This document shows, in pieces, positions 1 through 7,140 of a stretch of DNA of 53,053 nt. The position numbers were made by a program, and so were the translations under genes. The notes beneath the pieces were generated by a model. It did no database searches, was not told the origin of the DNA, and saw nothing but the letters and a program-made list of their open reading frames with translations. How positions within the stretch are numbered: the first letter of the stretch is position 1; the number at the start of each line of letters is the position of its first letter. This DNA is from Pseudomonadota bacterium (GTDB taxonomy: Bacteria > Pseudomonadota > Gammaproteobacteria > Xanthomonadales > Xanthomonadaceae), in contig JAKACT010000008.1 of the NCBI GenBank assembly GCA_021821195.1, forward strand, positions 1 to 53,053, in the 5' to 3' direction.

Positions 1-496
1 CGCACGCGCCGCCACCCTGGCGTGGATAGCAACCGTCGAGCGCCGTGGAGCCGAACGTCAGTTTGTAGTCGAACGTGCTGACCCAGTGTTTGCCGAACAG
101 GCCGGCGCCTTTCCAGTAGTGGTTGTAAGTCCGGGTCAACCCCAGTGCCATCTCACCCGTGGAACTGAAGTCTGTTTCAGGTTCGATCTTGTTGCCCGTC
201 GCCATGATGATCGGGTTGCCGGCGGCGGTTGGCTGTGGTTCGCCCTCCTTATCGCCGCAGGGGGCGGCCTGCTTGGCATCCTGCCCGTCGACTTTCTCGC
301 CCTTGTTTGGCTGGAAACCTGACGCACCGCTTACGGAGAAGAATTTCGGAAAGGCCAATAGGGCGCCCGCCGGACCTCTGATGCCAACCGCTTCAACCCT
401 ATCCAGCGTCTTGATGGTTTCCTGATCATTGGCCTGAGCAGAACTCGTCATGGCCAAGCCCAGTCCACACAGGATCCCCCATGCCAGCTGCTTCAT
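1..496 (-). CDS. RHS/YD-repeat protein with DUF6531 domain, N-terminal part only (runs off window)
   Basis: The first 165 codons are visible; the gene continues past the left edge. An ATG at 496 follows a G-rich ribosome-binding stretch and opens a Sec-type signal peptide (MKQLAWGILCG..., cleavage likely after SSAQA, residue 22). Residues about 95-150 contain a GNP-IxxxTG-K segment, then LTRTYNHYW and GKHWVSTFDYKL. This is the DUF6531 signature found at the start of the beta-cage of RHS/YD-repeat proteins. Such proteins usually carry a variable C-terminal toxin or effector, which cannot be seen here. A cleavable signal peptide suggests Sec export rather than loading on a type VI spike. The gene stands alone upstream, separated from the glycolytic genes by more than 500 bases. 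Family call is firm; function is open because the C-terminus is missing. Confidence 0.8.
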   Translation of the reverse strand, partial: MKQLAWGILCGLGLAMTSSAQANDQETIKTLDRVEAVGIRGPAGALLAFPKFFSVSGASGFQPNKGEKVDGQDAKQAAPCGDKEGEPQPTAAGNPIIMATGNKIEPETDFSSTGEMALGLTRTYNHYWKGAGLFGKHWVSTFDYKLTFGSTALDGCYPRQGGGAC

Positions 497-723
497 ACGC
501 CCCCCGATAAGACGATAATTTGCGCGCGCAAGGCTCCGCCGAGCAAATGCCATGACGCTGTAATACGGGCATCATAACCATGAATTGAGCGCCACCGCCC
601 TGGTCGCGATGGAAACGGGCGGCACCTTCATGGCGTCCTGATTTATGTCATGTGAGCCGATACGCAACTCACGATGGACAACTGGATTGGCCGTCGGTTT
701 ACGCCGAAGGGCAAGGCTGAAGC

Positions 724-785
724 CGGCGGATTGGCTTGCTTACGGCGCCTGGAAGCGGCCGGCTCCGTGTAACAAGCAATCCGGC
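724..785 (+). other. Long imperfect stem-loop just upstream of a short ORF
   Basis: The arm GGATTGGCTTGCTT (about 728-741) pairs with AACAAGCAATCC (771-782), interrupted by single-base bulges. Inside it, TTACGG and CCGT-GT-AA extend the helix toward a G/C-rich apical part. An AGGGG sequence and an ATG (798) follow directly, so the structure could mask or present a ribosome-binding site, or be part of a small RNA. No known RNA family was recognised. Confidence 0.35.
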
Positions 786-797
786 AGGGGAAAATAT

Positions 798-941
798 ATG
801 CACACCACCATCCAGCCGAAGCCACTTTCCGCTTCAATCGCCGGTTCCGGCTATGCGAGTTGCTGCCGCGGTGCTGTTCGCCTTATCCGCTGGTGTTGCC
901 GAAGGCGGCAAGCGATTGCCATGGCTGGTGGTCAGGAATGA
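798..941 (+). CDS. Possible 47-codon small ORF, unrecognised
   Basis: An ATG lies 7 bases after AGGGG, and the frame closes at TGA 939-941. The predicted peptide starts MHTTIQPKPLS and has Cys, Arg and Trp scattered without a domain. The frame is open further upstream to 645. Support is only the ribosome-binding site and the preceding stem-loop. Composition is not clearly coding, so this may be chance. Confidence 0.15.
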   Translation: MHTTIQPKPLSASIAGSGYASCCRGAVRLIRWCCRRRQAIAMAGGQE

Positions 942-1040
942 TCAGATACTGATCCACGCAGCGCCACTGCCCCCCGGCGGATGCCATGAAAACACATCCC
1001 GGCATGGACTGTTGGGAGCCCCCTCCCGCAATGCCCAAAT

Positions 1041-1067
1041 AAAACGCCGGCGCGAGGCCGGCGTTTT
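1041..1067 (-). terminator. Rho-independent terminator downstream of fba
   Basis: A perfect 11-bp stem, AAAACGCCGGC paired with GCCGGCGTTTT, encloses a 5-base loop. Read on the minus strand it is followed by TTTTATTT, so it ends transcripts coming from fba about 105 bases away. Confidence 0.85.
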
Positions 1068-1173
1068 CCCGCTGTCGTCATGCGCAGGGAAGGACTTGCT
1101 GCTGTTTCACGCTGGAAGCGGAAGCGAGTCCTTCACTACGTCCAGGCCAACGGCTGCGCGATGCGCTGGAAGA

Positions 1174-2178
1174 TCAGCCTTCCCACTGCCCCAGCGCCGC
1201 AAGGCCGTTGGCCTTGGCGCGCTCGAACACGGTCTGCTGGGCCTTGGCATAGTTACCGGCCATGTCGGCCGCCCACAGCTTCAGCGCGGCCTGCTGCATG
1301 GCGCGGCCATAGGAGAACGACAGCGGCCACGGGTTCGGGCCCATCCGGTTCATCGCATCGAGGTGCGCGGTGGCAGCTTCGTCGCTCTGGCCGCCGGACA
1401 GGAACACGATGCCCGGCAGGATCGCCGGCACCGCCGACTTCAGGCACATCAGGGTGGACTCGGCCACTTCCTCGACGCTGGCCTGCTCGGCGCAGCCCTT
1501 GCCCGGCACGACCATCGAGGCCTTCAGGATGGTGCCTTCCAGCATCACGCTCTGGTTGTACAGCGCGTCGAACAGCGAACGCAGCACCACTTCGGTGACC
1601 TCGTAGCAGGTGCCGATGTCATGGTCGCCATCCATCAGCACTTCCGGCTCGACCATCGGCACCAGTCCCTGCTCCTGGCACAGCGCGGCATAGCGCGCCA
1701 GCGCGTGGCTGTTGGCCTCGATGCAGGTGCCGGACGGAATGTCGTCGCCGATGGTGATCACCGCGCGCCACTTGGCGAAACGGGCACCGAGCTTGTAGTA
1801 CTCCTTGAGGCGGTCGCGCAGGCCATCCAGGCCCTCGGTCACCAGCTCGCCGGGGAAGCCGGCCAGAGGCACGGTGCCCTTGTCCACCTTGATGCCCGGG
1901 ATCATGCCGTTGTCCAGCATGTACTTGGCGAACGGCACGCCGCTCTTGGTGGACTGGCGCAGGGTCTCGTCGAACAGGATCGCGCCCGACAGGTACTGGT
2001 TGGCGTTCGGCGCGGTCAGCAGCAACTCGCGGTAGGCGCGGCGGTTTTCCTCGGTGCACTCGATGCCGACGCCGTCGAAGCGCTTCTTGCAGGTGGCGGA
2101 GGATTCGTCGATCGCGATGATGCCCTTGCCCGGGGCCACCATGGCGCGGGCGGTTTCGGCGAGTTGTTCGATGCTCAT
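1174..2178 (-). CDS. Class I fructose-bisphosphate aldolase
   Basis: Reversibly cleaves fructose 1,6-bisphosphate to glyceraldehyde-3-phosphate and dihydroxyacetone phosphate in the cytosol. The 334-residue protein is of the class I (Schiff-base) type: the block LEGTILKASMVVPGKG places the Schiff-base lysine at about K219, and IAIDESSATC (21-30) and GIKVDKG (95-101) match the substrate-binding lysines. The ATG at 2178 (MSIEQLAETAR) is preferred over the GTG at 2211, because a TATAAT box at 2212-2217 puts the transcription start inside or after that GTG. It is the last gene of the pgk-phosphatase-pyk-fba block but has its own promoter, and a terminator follows. Often named fbaB or fda in relatives. 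Confidence 0.93.
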   Translation of the reverse strand: MSIEQLAETARAMVAPGKGIIAIDESSATCKKRFDGVGIECTEENRRAYRELLLTAPNANQYLSGAILFDETLRQSTKSGVPFAKYMLDNGMIPGIKVDKGTVPLAGFPGELVTEGLDGLRDRLKEYYKLGARFAKWRAVITIGDDIPSGTCIEANSHALARYAALCQEQGLVPMVEPEVLMDGDHDIGTCYEVTEVVLRSLFDALYNQSVMLEGTILKASMVVPGKGCAEQASVEEVAESTLMCLKSAVPAILPGIVFLSGGQSDEAATAHLDAMNRMGPNPWPLSFSYGRAMQQAALKLWAADMAGNYAKAQQTVFERAKANGLAALGQWEG

Positions 2179-2211
2179 GGCGTGCGGCTCGGCTGCGGAA
2201 GGAATCCGCAC

Positions 2212-2217
2212 ATTATA
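2212..2217 (-). promoter_or_regulatory. Consensus -10 box of fba
   Basis: TATAAT on the minus strand, 33 bases before the fba ATG, followed by a G/C-rich start region (GTGCGG). No good -35 hexamer is visible. It closely resembles the rpmE2 promoter at 41098 (GCTATAATGCGCGG versus GCTATAATGTGCGG). Confidence 0.6.
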
Positions 2218-2237
2218 GCCGGCCGCCTGCCTGCCTT

Positions 2238-2259
2238 CCTGGCGGTAGCCGCCGCCAGG
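2238..2259 (-). terminator. Stem-loop after pyk, possible weak terminator
   Basis: CCTGGCGG and CCGCCAGG form a perfect 8-bp stem with a 6-base loop, 40 bases beyond the pyk stop. No T-run follows in the minus direction, so a true terminator is uncertain; it could instead stabilise the mRNA 3' end. Confidence 0.3.
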
Positions 2260-2298
2260 CGGACGCCGGGCGGGCGACCCGACGATAGGCGCGCGAAG

Positions 2299-3780
2299 CT
2301 ACAGCTCCCCCAGCCCAGTGGCATGCCCGTCCGCGCCGATTTCCAGCAAGCGCAGGGTGTTGGTGGCGCCCTTGGTCTCCATGTGCTCGCCGCTGGTGAA
2401 CACCACGCGGTCGCCGGGGCTGAGCAGGCCGGCTTCCACCAGCAGGCGGATGCTGCCGCGGGCGGCTTCGCGCGGGGTCTGGCCGCGGCTGTCGTAGTCC
2501 ATCGGGAACACATCGCGCATCAGCGCCATCCGACGGCGTGCATTGGCGTGGTGCGAGAACGCGTAGATCGGCACCGAGGAGCGGAACCGCGACAGGTAGC
2601 GCGCGGTGCCGCCGGATTCGGTCATCGCCACCACCGCGCGCACGCCGACGTGCTCGGACAGGAACATGGTGGCCATCGCGATGGCCTGGTCGGCGCGCTC
2701 CAGCCCGCGCCGCGCCTTCTCGAAATCGATGTCGACCGCGAACTGGCGCTCGGCGCCGAGGCAAATCCGCGCCATCGTCTCCACCGCGCGCACCGGCCAG
2801 CTGCCGGCGGCGGACTCCTGCGACAGCATCACCGCGTCGGTGCCGTCGATCACCGCGTTGGCGACGTCCAGCACCTCGGCGCGGGTCGGCATCGGGCTAT
2901 CGACCATCGACTGCAGCATCTGCGTGGCGGTGATCACCACCTTCTCGCGCGCCACCGCCTCGCGGATGATCTTCTTCTGCAGGCCAGGCAGTTCGGCGTC
3001 GCCGATCTCCACCCCAAGGTCGCCGCGCGCCACCATCACCACGTCGCTGGCATCGACGATCCCGGCCAGGTTCTCGATCGCCTCGGTGCGCTCGATCTTG
3101 GCCACCAGCGCAGCGTGGCTGCCGTGTGCGCGCGCCACCCGGCGCGCCTCGTGCATGTCGTCGGCGTCGCGGCAGAACGAGACCGCGATGAAGTCGACCT
3201 GCATGCCGGCGGCGATGGCGATCAGCTCGCGGTCGCGCTCGGTGATCGCACCCAGCGACAGCCCGCCACCTTGCTTGTTCAGGCCCTTGCGGTTGGACAG
3301 CACGCAGTCGTTGAGCACGGTGGTGATGATGCGCTCGCCCTCCACCGCGGCCACCTGCAGCTGCACGATGCCGTCGTCCAGCAGCAGCACGTCGCCGGGT
3401 GCCACGTCGCCGGGCAACTCCAGGTAGCTGACGCCGACCTGGCTGGCATCGCCGGGCGGCGCGTCGAGGCTGGCCACCAGATCGAAGCGGTGGCCGGCCT
3501 TCAGCGCCACCTTGCCCTCGGCGAAGGTCTCCACGCGGATCTTCGGCCCCGGCAGGTCGGCGAGGATGCCGACCTCGCGGCCGATCCGCGCCGCCATTTC
3601 GCGTACCGCCTCGCCGCGCGCCACCTGCGCCGACGGATCGCCATGCGAGAAGTTCAACCGCACCACGTCAACGCCGGCGCGCAGGATCGCCTCCAGCACG
3701 CCGGGCGGATCGGTGGCGGGGCCGAGGGTGGCGACGATGCGGGTGTGGCGGCGTTGTTCCTGCGTGGCTGCGGCGGTCAT
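2299..3780 (-). CDS. pyk: Pyruvate kinase
   Basis: Transfers phosphate from phosphoenolpyruvate to ADP, the last glycolytic step, in the cytosol. The 493-residue protein has the expected order: RIVATLGPAT near the N-terminus, RLNFSHG (about 41-47), a beta-barrel B domain (about 85-185), KIERTEAIENL with VMVARGDLGVE for Mg-PEP binding, ITATQMLQSM, and a C-terminal effector domain with FTSGEHMETKGATNT. Length fits a bacterial pyruvate kinase. The ATG at 3780 begins MTAAATQEQRR just before the conserved core. It follows the HAD phosphatase gene by 112 bases, so it may have its own promoter. Confidence 0.95.
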   Translation of the reverse strand: MTAAATQEQRRHTRIVATLGPATDPPGVLEAILRAGVDVVRLNFSHGDPSAQVARGEAVREMAARIGREVGILADLPGPKIRVETFAEGKVALKAGHRFDLVASLDAPPGDASQVGVSYLELPGDVAPGDVLLLDDGIVQLQVAAVEGERIITTVLNDCVLSNRKGLNKQGGGLSLGAITERDRELIAIAAGMQVDFIAVSFCRDADDMHEARRVARAHGSHAALVAKIERTEAIENLAGIVDASDVVMVARGDLGVEIGDAELPGLQKKIIREAVAREKVVITATQMLQSMVDSPMPTRAEVLDVANAVIDGTDAVMLSQESAAGSWPVRAVETMARICLGAERQFAVDIDFEKARRGLERADQAIAMATMFLSEHVGVRAVVAMTESGGTARYLSRFRSSVPIYAFSHHANARRRMALMRDVFPMDYDSRGQTPREAARGSIRLLVEAGLLSPGDRVVFTSGEHMETKGATNTLRLLEIGADGHATGLGEL

Positions 3781-3892
3781 GGAGTCGATGACATCGCTGT
3801 CAATGGATGACTTCCAACGCTACCACAGCGCGATGCCCGGCAATGCTCCACTGGACGCTGCAAACGATGCCAGCGGCGGGCGCGCCGACCGG

Positions 3893-4516
3893 TCAGGCCA
3901 GCAGCGCGCGCAGCGCATCCGGCGTGTGCACGAGCGCGTCCGCCTGCGCCAGCTCCCCTGCGTCGCCGAAGCCCCACAGCACGCCGATCCCGCGCATGCC
4001 ATGGTGGCGTGCACCCTCGATGTCCAGGTGGCGATCGCCGATCATGGCGCACCCGGCGGGCGCGACGCCGAAGCGCCGGAGCGCCTCGCCGATCAGTTCC
4101 GGCTTGTGGCCCAGGCGTCCATCCGCGGTCGCGCCGATCACATCCTCGAAACGATGGCCGAACGGCAGCGCCGCCAGCACGCGCCGCGCATGCGGCTCGT
4201 TCTTGGCGGTGACGACGGCCAGCCGGCGACCGGCGGCGTGCAATGCCTCGATGGCATCGGCGATTCCGGCATAGACGGTGCATTCGGTGATGCCCGGCCC
4301 ATCGTAGCGCTCGCGGTACAGCGCCACCGCGCGCTCCACGTCGGCGGGATCGTCGAACAACTGGCCGAAGCTCGTCCGCAGGGCCGGCCCGATCCACCCG
4401 CGCAACTGCGCATCGGGCAGGCCGGGGTGACCCATCGCGGCCAGCGCATGCGCCACGCAGCGGGTGATGCCAAGGGAGGAGTCGACCAGCGTGCCGTCGA
4501 GGTCGAAGAACAGCAT
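3893..4516 (-). CDS. HAD-superfamily phosphatase, phosphoglycolate phosphatase-like
   Basis: The 207-residue protein begins with HAD motif I, FFDLDGTLVDSS (nucleophile D5), has motif II in VVTAKNEPHA with a helical cap between them, then a motif III lysine in GHKPELIGEAL and motif IV in AMIGDRHLDIEGAR. This is the Gph/PGPase-like arrangement. The substrate cannot be read from sequence; phosphoglycolate or another small sugar phosphate is likely. Its ATG shares one base with the pgk stop (TGATG), so it is translationally coupled to pgk, which suggests metabolite repair around lower glycolysis. Confidence 0.8.
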   Translation of the reverse strand: MLFFDLDGTLVDSSLGITRCVAHALAAMGHPGLPDAQLRGWIGPALRTSFGQLFDDPADVERAVALYRERYDGPGITECTVYAGIADAIEALHAAGRRLAVVTAKNEPHARRVLAALPFGHRFEDVIGATADGRLGHKPELIGEALRRFGVAPAGCAMIGDRHLDIEGARHHGMRGIGVLWGFGDAGELAQADALVHTPDALRALLA

Positions 4517-5694
4517 CAGCCGGCGCGCGCCTCCAGCGCCGCCACCGCCGGCAGGGTCTTGCCTTCCAGGAACTCGAGGAAAGCGCCGCCGCCGGTGGAG
4601 ATGTAGGACACCTCGGACGCGATGCCGAACTTATCCACCGCCGCCAGGGTGTCGCCGCCGCCGGCGATGGAGAAGGCTTTCGACGCTGCGATCGCGCGCG
4701 CCACCGCCTCGGTGCCGGCGGCGAAGGCGTCGAACTCGAACACGCCGACCGGGCCGTTCCAGACCACGGTGCCGGCGTTACCGATGACCTCGGCATAGCG
4801 GGCCGCGGTGGCCGGGCCGATGTCGAGGATCATGTCGCCCTCGCCCACCGCGTCCACCGGCTTGACCGTGGCCGGCGCGTCGGCGGCGAAGGCCGGTGCC
4901 ACCACCACGTCCACCGGCAGCGGGATGTCGGCGCCGCGTGCATGCGCGTCGGCCATGATCTTCTTGGCGGTATCCAGCAGGTCCGGCTCCACCAGCGACT
5001 TGCCGACGCCGTGGCCCAGCGCGGCGATGAAGGTGTTGGCGATGCCGCCGCCGACGATCAGCTGGTCGACCTTACCGACCAGGCTGCCCAGCAGTTCGAG
5101 TTTGGTGGACACCTTGCTGCCGGCGACGATGGCCAGCAGCGGCCGGGCCGGATTGGCCAGCGCCTTGTCCAGCGCGTCGAGCTCGGCCATCAGCAGCGGG
5201 CCGCCGCAGGCCACCGGGGCGAAACGGATCGCGCCGTGGGTGGAGGCCTGCGCGCGATGCGCGGTACCGAACGCATCCATCACGAACACGTCGCAGAGCG
5301 CGGCGTACTTCTTCGACAGCGCTTCGTCGTCGGCCTTCTCGCCGATGTTCATGCGGCAGTTTTCCAGCAGCACCAGCTGGCCGGGCGCCACGTCCACGCC
5401 GTCCACCCAGTCCTTCACCAGCGGCACTTCGACACCCAGCAGTTCGGACAGCCGCGCGGCCACCGGCGCCAGCGAATCGGCGGCGCTCCACGCGCCTTCC
5501 TTCGGGCGGCCCAGGTGCGAGGTCACCATCACCGCGGCCCCCTTCTCCAGCGCCAGCCTGAGGGTGGGCAGGGAGGCCAGGATGCGTTGCTCGGAGGTGA
5601 TCTGGCCGGCCTCGTCGATCGGCACGTTGAGGTCCTGCCGGATCAGCACGCGCTTGCCGGCAAGGTCGAGGTCGGTCATGCGGACGATGGACAT
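4516..5694 (-). CDS. pgk: Phosphoglycerate kinase
   Basis: Interconverts 1,3-bisphosphoglycerate + ADP and 3-phosphoglycerate + ATP. The 392-residue protein shows LIRQDLNVP near the start, [50 protein letters not shown], and the C-terminal [15 protein letters not shown] and [15 protein letters not shown] nucleotide-binding loops. The ATG at 5694 ([11 protein letters not shown]) is chosen because upstream codons are non-conserved and overlap a promoter-like element (5720-5731). First gene of the block that continues into the HAD phosphatase. Confidence 0.95.
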   Translation of the reverse strand: MSIVRMTDLDLAGKRVLIRQDLNVPIDEAGQITSEQRILASLPTLRLALEKGAAVMVTSHLGRPKEGAWSAADSLAPVAARLSELLGVEVPLVKDWVDGVDVAPGQLVLLENCRMNIGEKADDEALSKKYAALCDVFVMDAFGTAHRAQASTHGAIRFAPVACGGPLLMAELDALDKALANPARPLLAIVAGSKVSTKLELLGSLVGKVDQLIVGGGIANTFIAALGHGVGKSLVEPDLLDTAKKIMADAHARGADIPLPVDVVVAPAFAADAPATVKPVDAVGEGDMILDIGPATAARYAEVIGNAGTVVWNGPVGVFEFDAFAAGTEAVARAIAASKAFSIAGGGDTLAAVDKFGIASEVSYISTGGGAFLEFLEGKTLPAVAALEARAG

Positions 5695-5719
5695 GGTGCG
5701 GTGTTCCCGTGGAGAGTTG

Positions 5720-5731
5720 CGCCTATTGTCC
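5720..5731 (-). promoter_or_regulatory. Element GGACAATAGGCG upstream of pgk, shared with tkt
   Basis: The 12-base sequence lies 25 bases before the pgk ATG on the minus strand. An identical copy lies 23 bases before the tkt ATG (22472-22483). GACAAT resembles a -10 hexamer, with AGGCG as a G/C-rich start region. No -35 was identified. Confidence 0.4.
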
Positions 5732-5787
5732 GGCCCCCGCGCGGGCGCGGCAAACAAGCAGTCGCGCCGCGATGCCAACGCGGTGCA

Positions 5788-7140
5788 TCACTCGCCCGGC
5801 GGACGCTTGCGCAGCAGGCTGGCGGCAAACCCGGCCACCAGCAGCGCCCCGCCCAGCAGCAGCGCCCATAGCAACCAGCGCTTCCAGTCGATGGGCGTTC
5901 CCGGCCGTAACGCGGCGGCACCGGCCAGCTCCTCGCGCTGGCCCAGGGTCGCCGCCGCCGGTTGCCAGTCCTTGCCGCGCGCCGCGCGCAGGGTGTCGAT
6001 CAGCTGCGGCAGCGGCGTGGCCGGGCGCTCGGCACGCGCGCTTCCGGCCAGCAGCGCGAAGGGCGGCTGGCCTTCGGCCAGGAACAGCACCACTTCCGGG
6101 CGGTAGCCCAGCCGCAGCACCGGCGCTTCCCGGGCGCCGTCGCTGCGCGCCTGCAGCCGCCACTGGCGGTCGCGCACCAGTCGATCCAACGGCTGCGGCG
6201 GCGAACGGCTGGAACCCTCGCTGCTGTCCACCCGGTACGCCACCCACGGCGCGGCCGCCGCCTGCCAGGCGGCATCGTCGCCATCGCGGCTTTCCAGCAG
6301 CCAGCCGCGGGTGCTGTTGCCGGCCGCCACCACGTCGGCGGCCTCGATCGGGAAACGCCCCGCCAACGCATATTCGAAATGCACGCCGTCGCGGCCTTCG
6401 ACGCGGCGGCCCTGCAGCTGCTCCCATTGCAGCGCCGGCGCGGCGACATGCCCGGCCAGCTCGGCGCGCACATCCGTCAGCGCCAGCGGCGACGGCTGGC
6501 GCGTGCTCGGCTGCAGGCGCAGGTACTTCGCGCGCACGCCCGGCAGGGCGATGCGGTCTTCGACCACGCGGCGGTCGCCGTTGCGCAGCTGCACCAGCCG
6601 GCCATCCGGCTCTACCTCATGCCACTGCCGCAGGTCGTCGGAGGCGCTGACGCGGTAGCCGCGATCAAACGCATTCGCGTCCGACCATGCGAAGCGCAGC
6701 GCGACCACCGGTTCACGCAGGCGGCTGGCGTCGATGACGAAGCCGCTGTCGCCAACCGCATCGGCATTCGCGCCGCGCAGTTCGACCCGGCGCAGGCTGC
6801 CGTCGCTGGCGACTTCGCTGATCGCGGCGATGTCGAGCCCGGTCGCGCCGGCATCGACCGGCAGCGGGAACCACGCCAGCACGACGCTATCGCCCGCCTG
6901 CGCCAGCGGTGCGTCCGGCGGGAACAGCGCGGTGGCCACCGGCTGCCCGGCGGCATTCGCCACCACCAGATCGCGCAGGCCGGGCGACTGCAGCTGCCGA
7001 TACACATCCGGCGCCAGCACCACCCGGTAGGCGCCGCCGTCGGGACGCTCCAGCGCCAGCGACCAGCGCGCGGCGTAGTCATCGGCGACGGCGGCCACCG
7101 CCACCAGCGGCAGGGCCAGCAACCATGCGAACTTCTTCAT
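5788..7140 (-). CDS. DUF3999 family protein, secreted/membrane anchored
   Basis: The 450-residue protein has an N-terminal signal peptide (MKKFAWLLALPLVAVAAVADD), a long beta-rich region with discoidin-like segments (VVALRFAWSDA, KYLRLQPS, VVLFLAEGQPPFALLAG) and one C-terminal membrane helix (about 418-440, WLLWALLLGGALLVAGFAASLL) ending in RKRPPGE. Most of it should therefore face the periplasm. This matches the DUF3999 family, whose function is unknown. Its ATG overlaps the stop of the DUF2339 gene by four bases (ATGA), so the two are made together and probably work as a pair in the envelope. Confidence 0.75.
   Translation of the reverse strand: MKKFAWLLALPLVAVAAVADDYAARWSLALERPDGGAYRVVLAPDVYRQLQSPGLRDLVVANAAGQPVATALFPPDAPLAQAGDSVVLAWFPLPVDAGATGLDIAAISEVASDGSLRRVELRGANADAVGDSGFVIDASRLREPVVALRFAWSDANAFDRGYRVSASDDLRQWHEVEPDGRLVQLRNGDRRVVEDRIALPGVRAKYLRLQPSTRQPSPLALTDVRAELAGHVAAPALQWEQLQGRRVEGRDGVHFEYALAGRFPIEAADVVAAGNSTRGWLLESRDGDDAAWQAAAAPWVAYRVDSSEGSSRSPPQPLDRLVRDRQWRLQARSDGAREAPVLRLGYRPEVVLFLAEGQPPFALLAGSARAERPATPLPQLIDTLRAARGKDWQPAAATLGQREELAGAAALRPGTPIDWKRWLLWALLLGGALLVAGFAASLLRKRPPGE

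Larger units (their letters stand above)
497..1040. other. Intergenic stretch between RHS gene and fba; no convincing gene
   Basis: These 544 bases look less GC-rich and less codon-structured than the neighbouring genes. They hold the upstream region of the RHS gene (minus strand), two short plus-strand frames (674-772, 32 codons; 798-941, 47 codons) and a strong stem-loop at 724-785. No tRNA-like cloverleaf, known riboswitch core or insertion-sequence end was recognised. Confidence 0.5.

Noticed and set aside
674-772. 32-codon frame starting MDNWIGRRFT
   Set aside because: No ribosome-binding site and no known domain; it overlaps the stem-loop.
1090-1133. Second inverted repeat (AAGGACT/AGTCCTT) between fba and its terminator
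   Set aside because: Long interior and no T-run; the terminator at 1041-1067 already explains the transcript end.
736-3810. 1024-codon open frame on the plus strand opposite fba and pyk
   Set aside because: It runs antisense across two clear genes, has no recognisable domain, and is a product of high GC at third codon positions.
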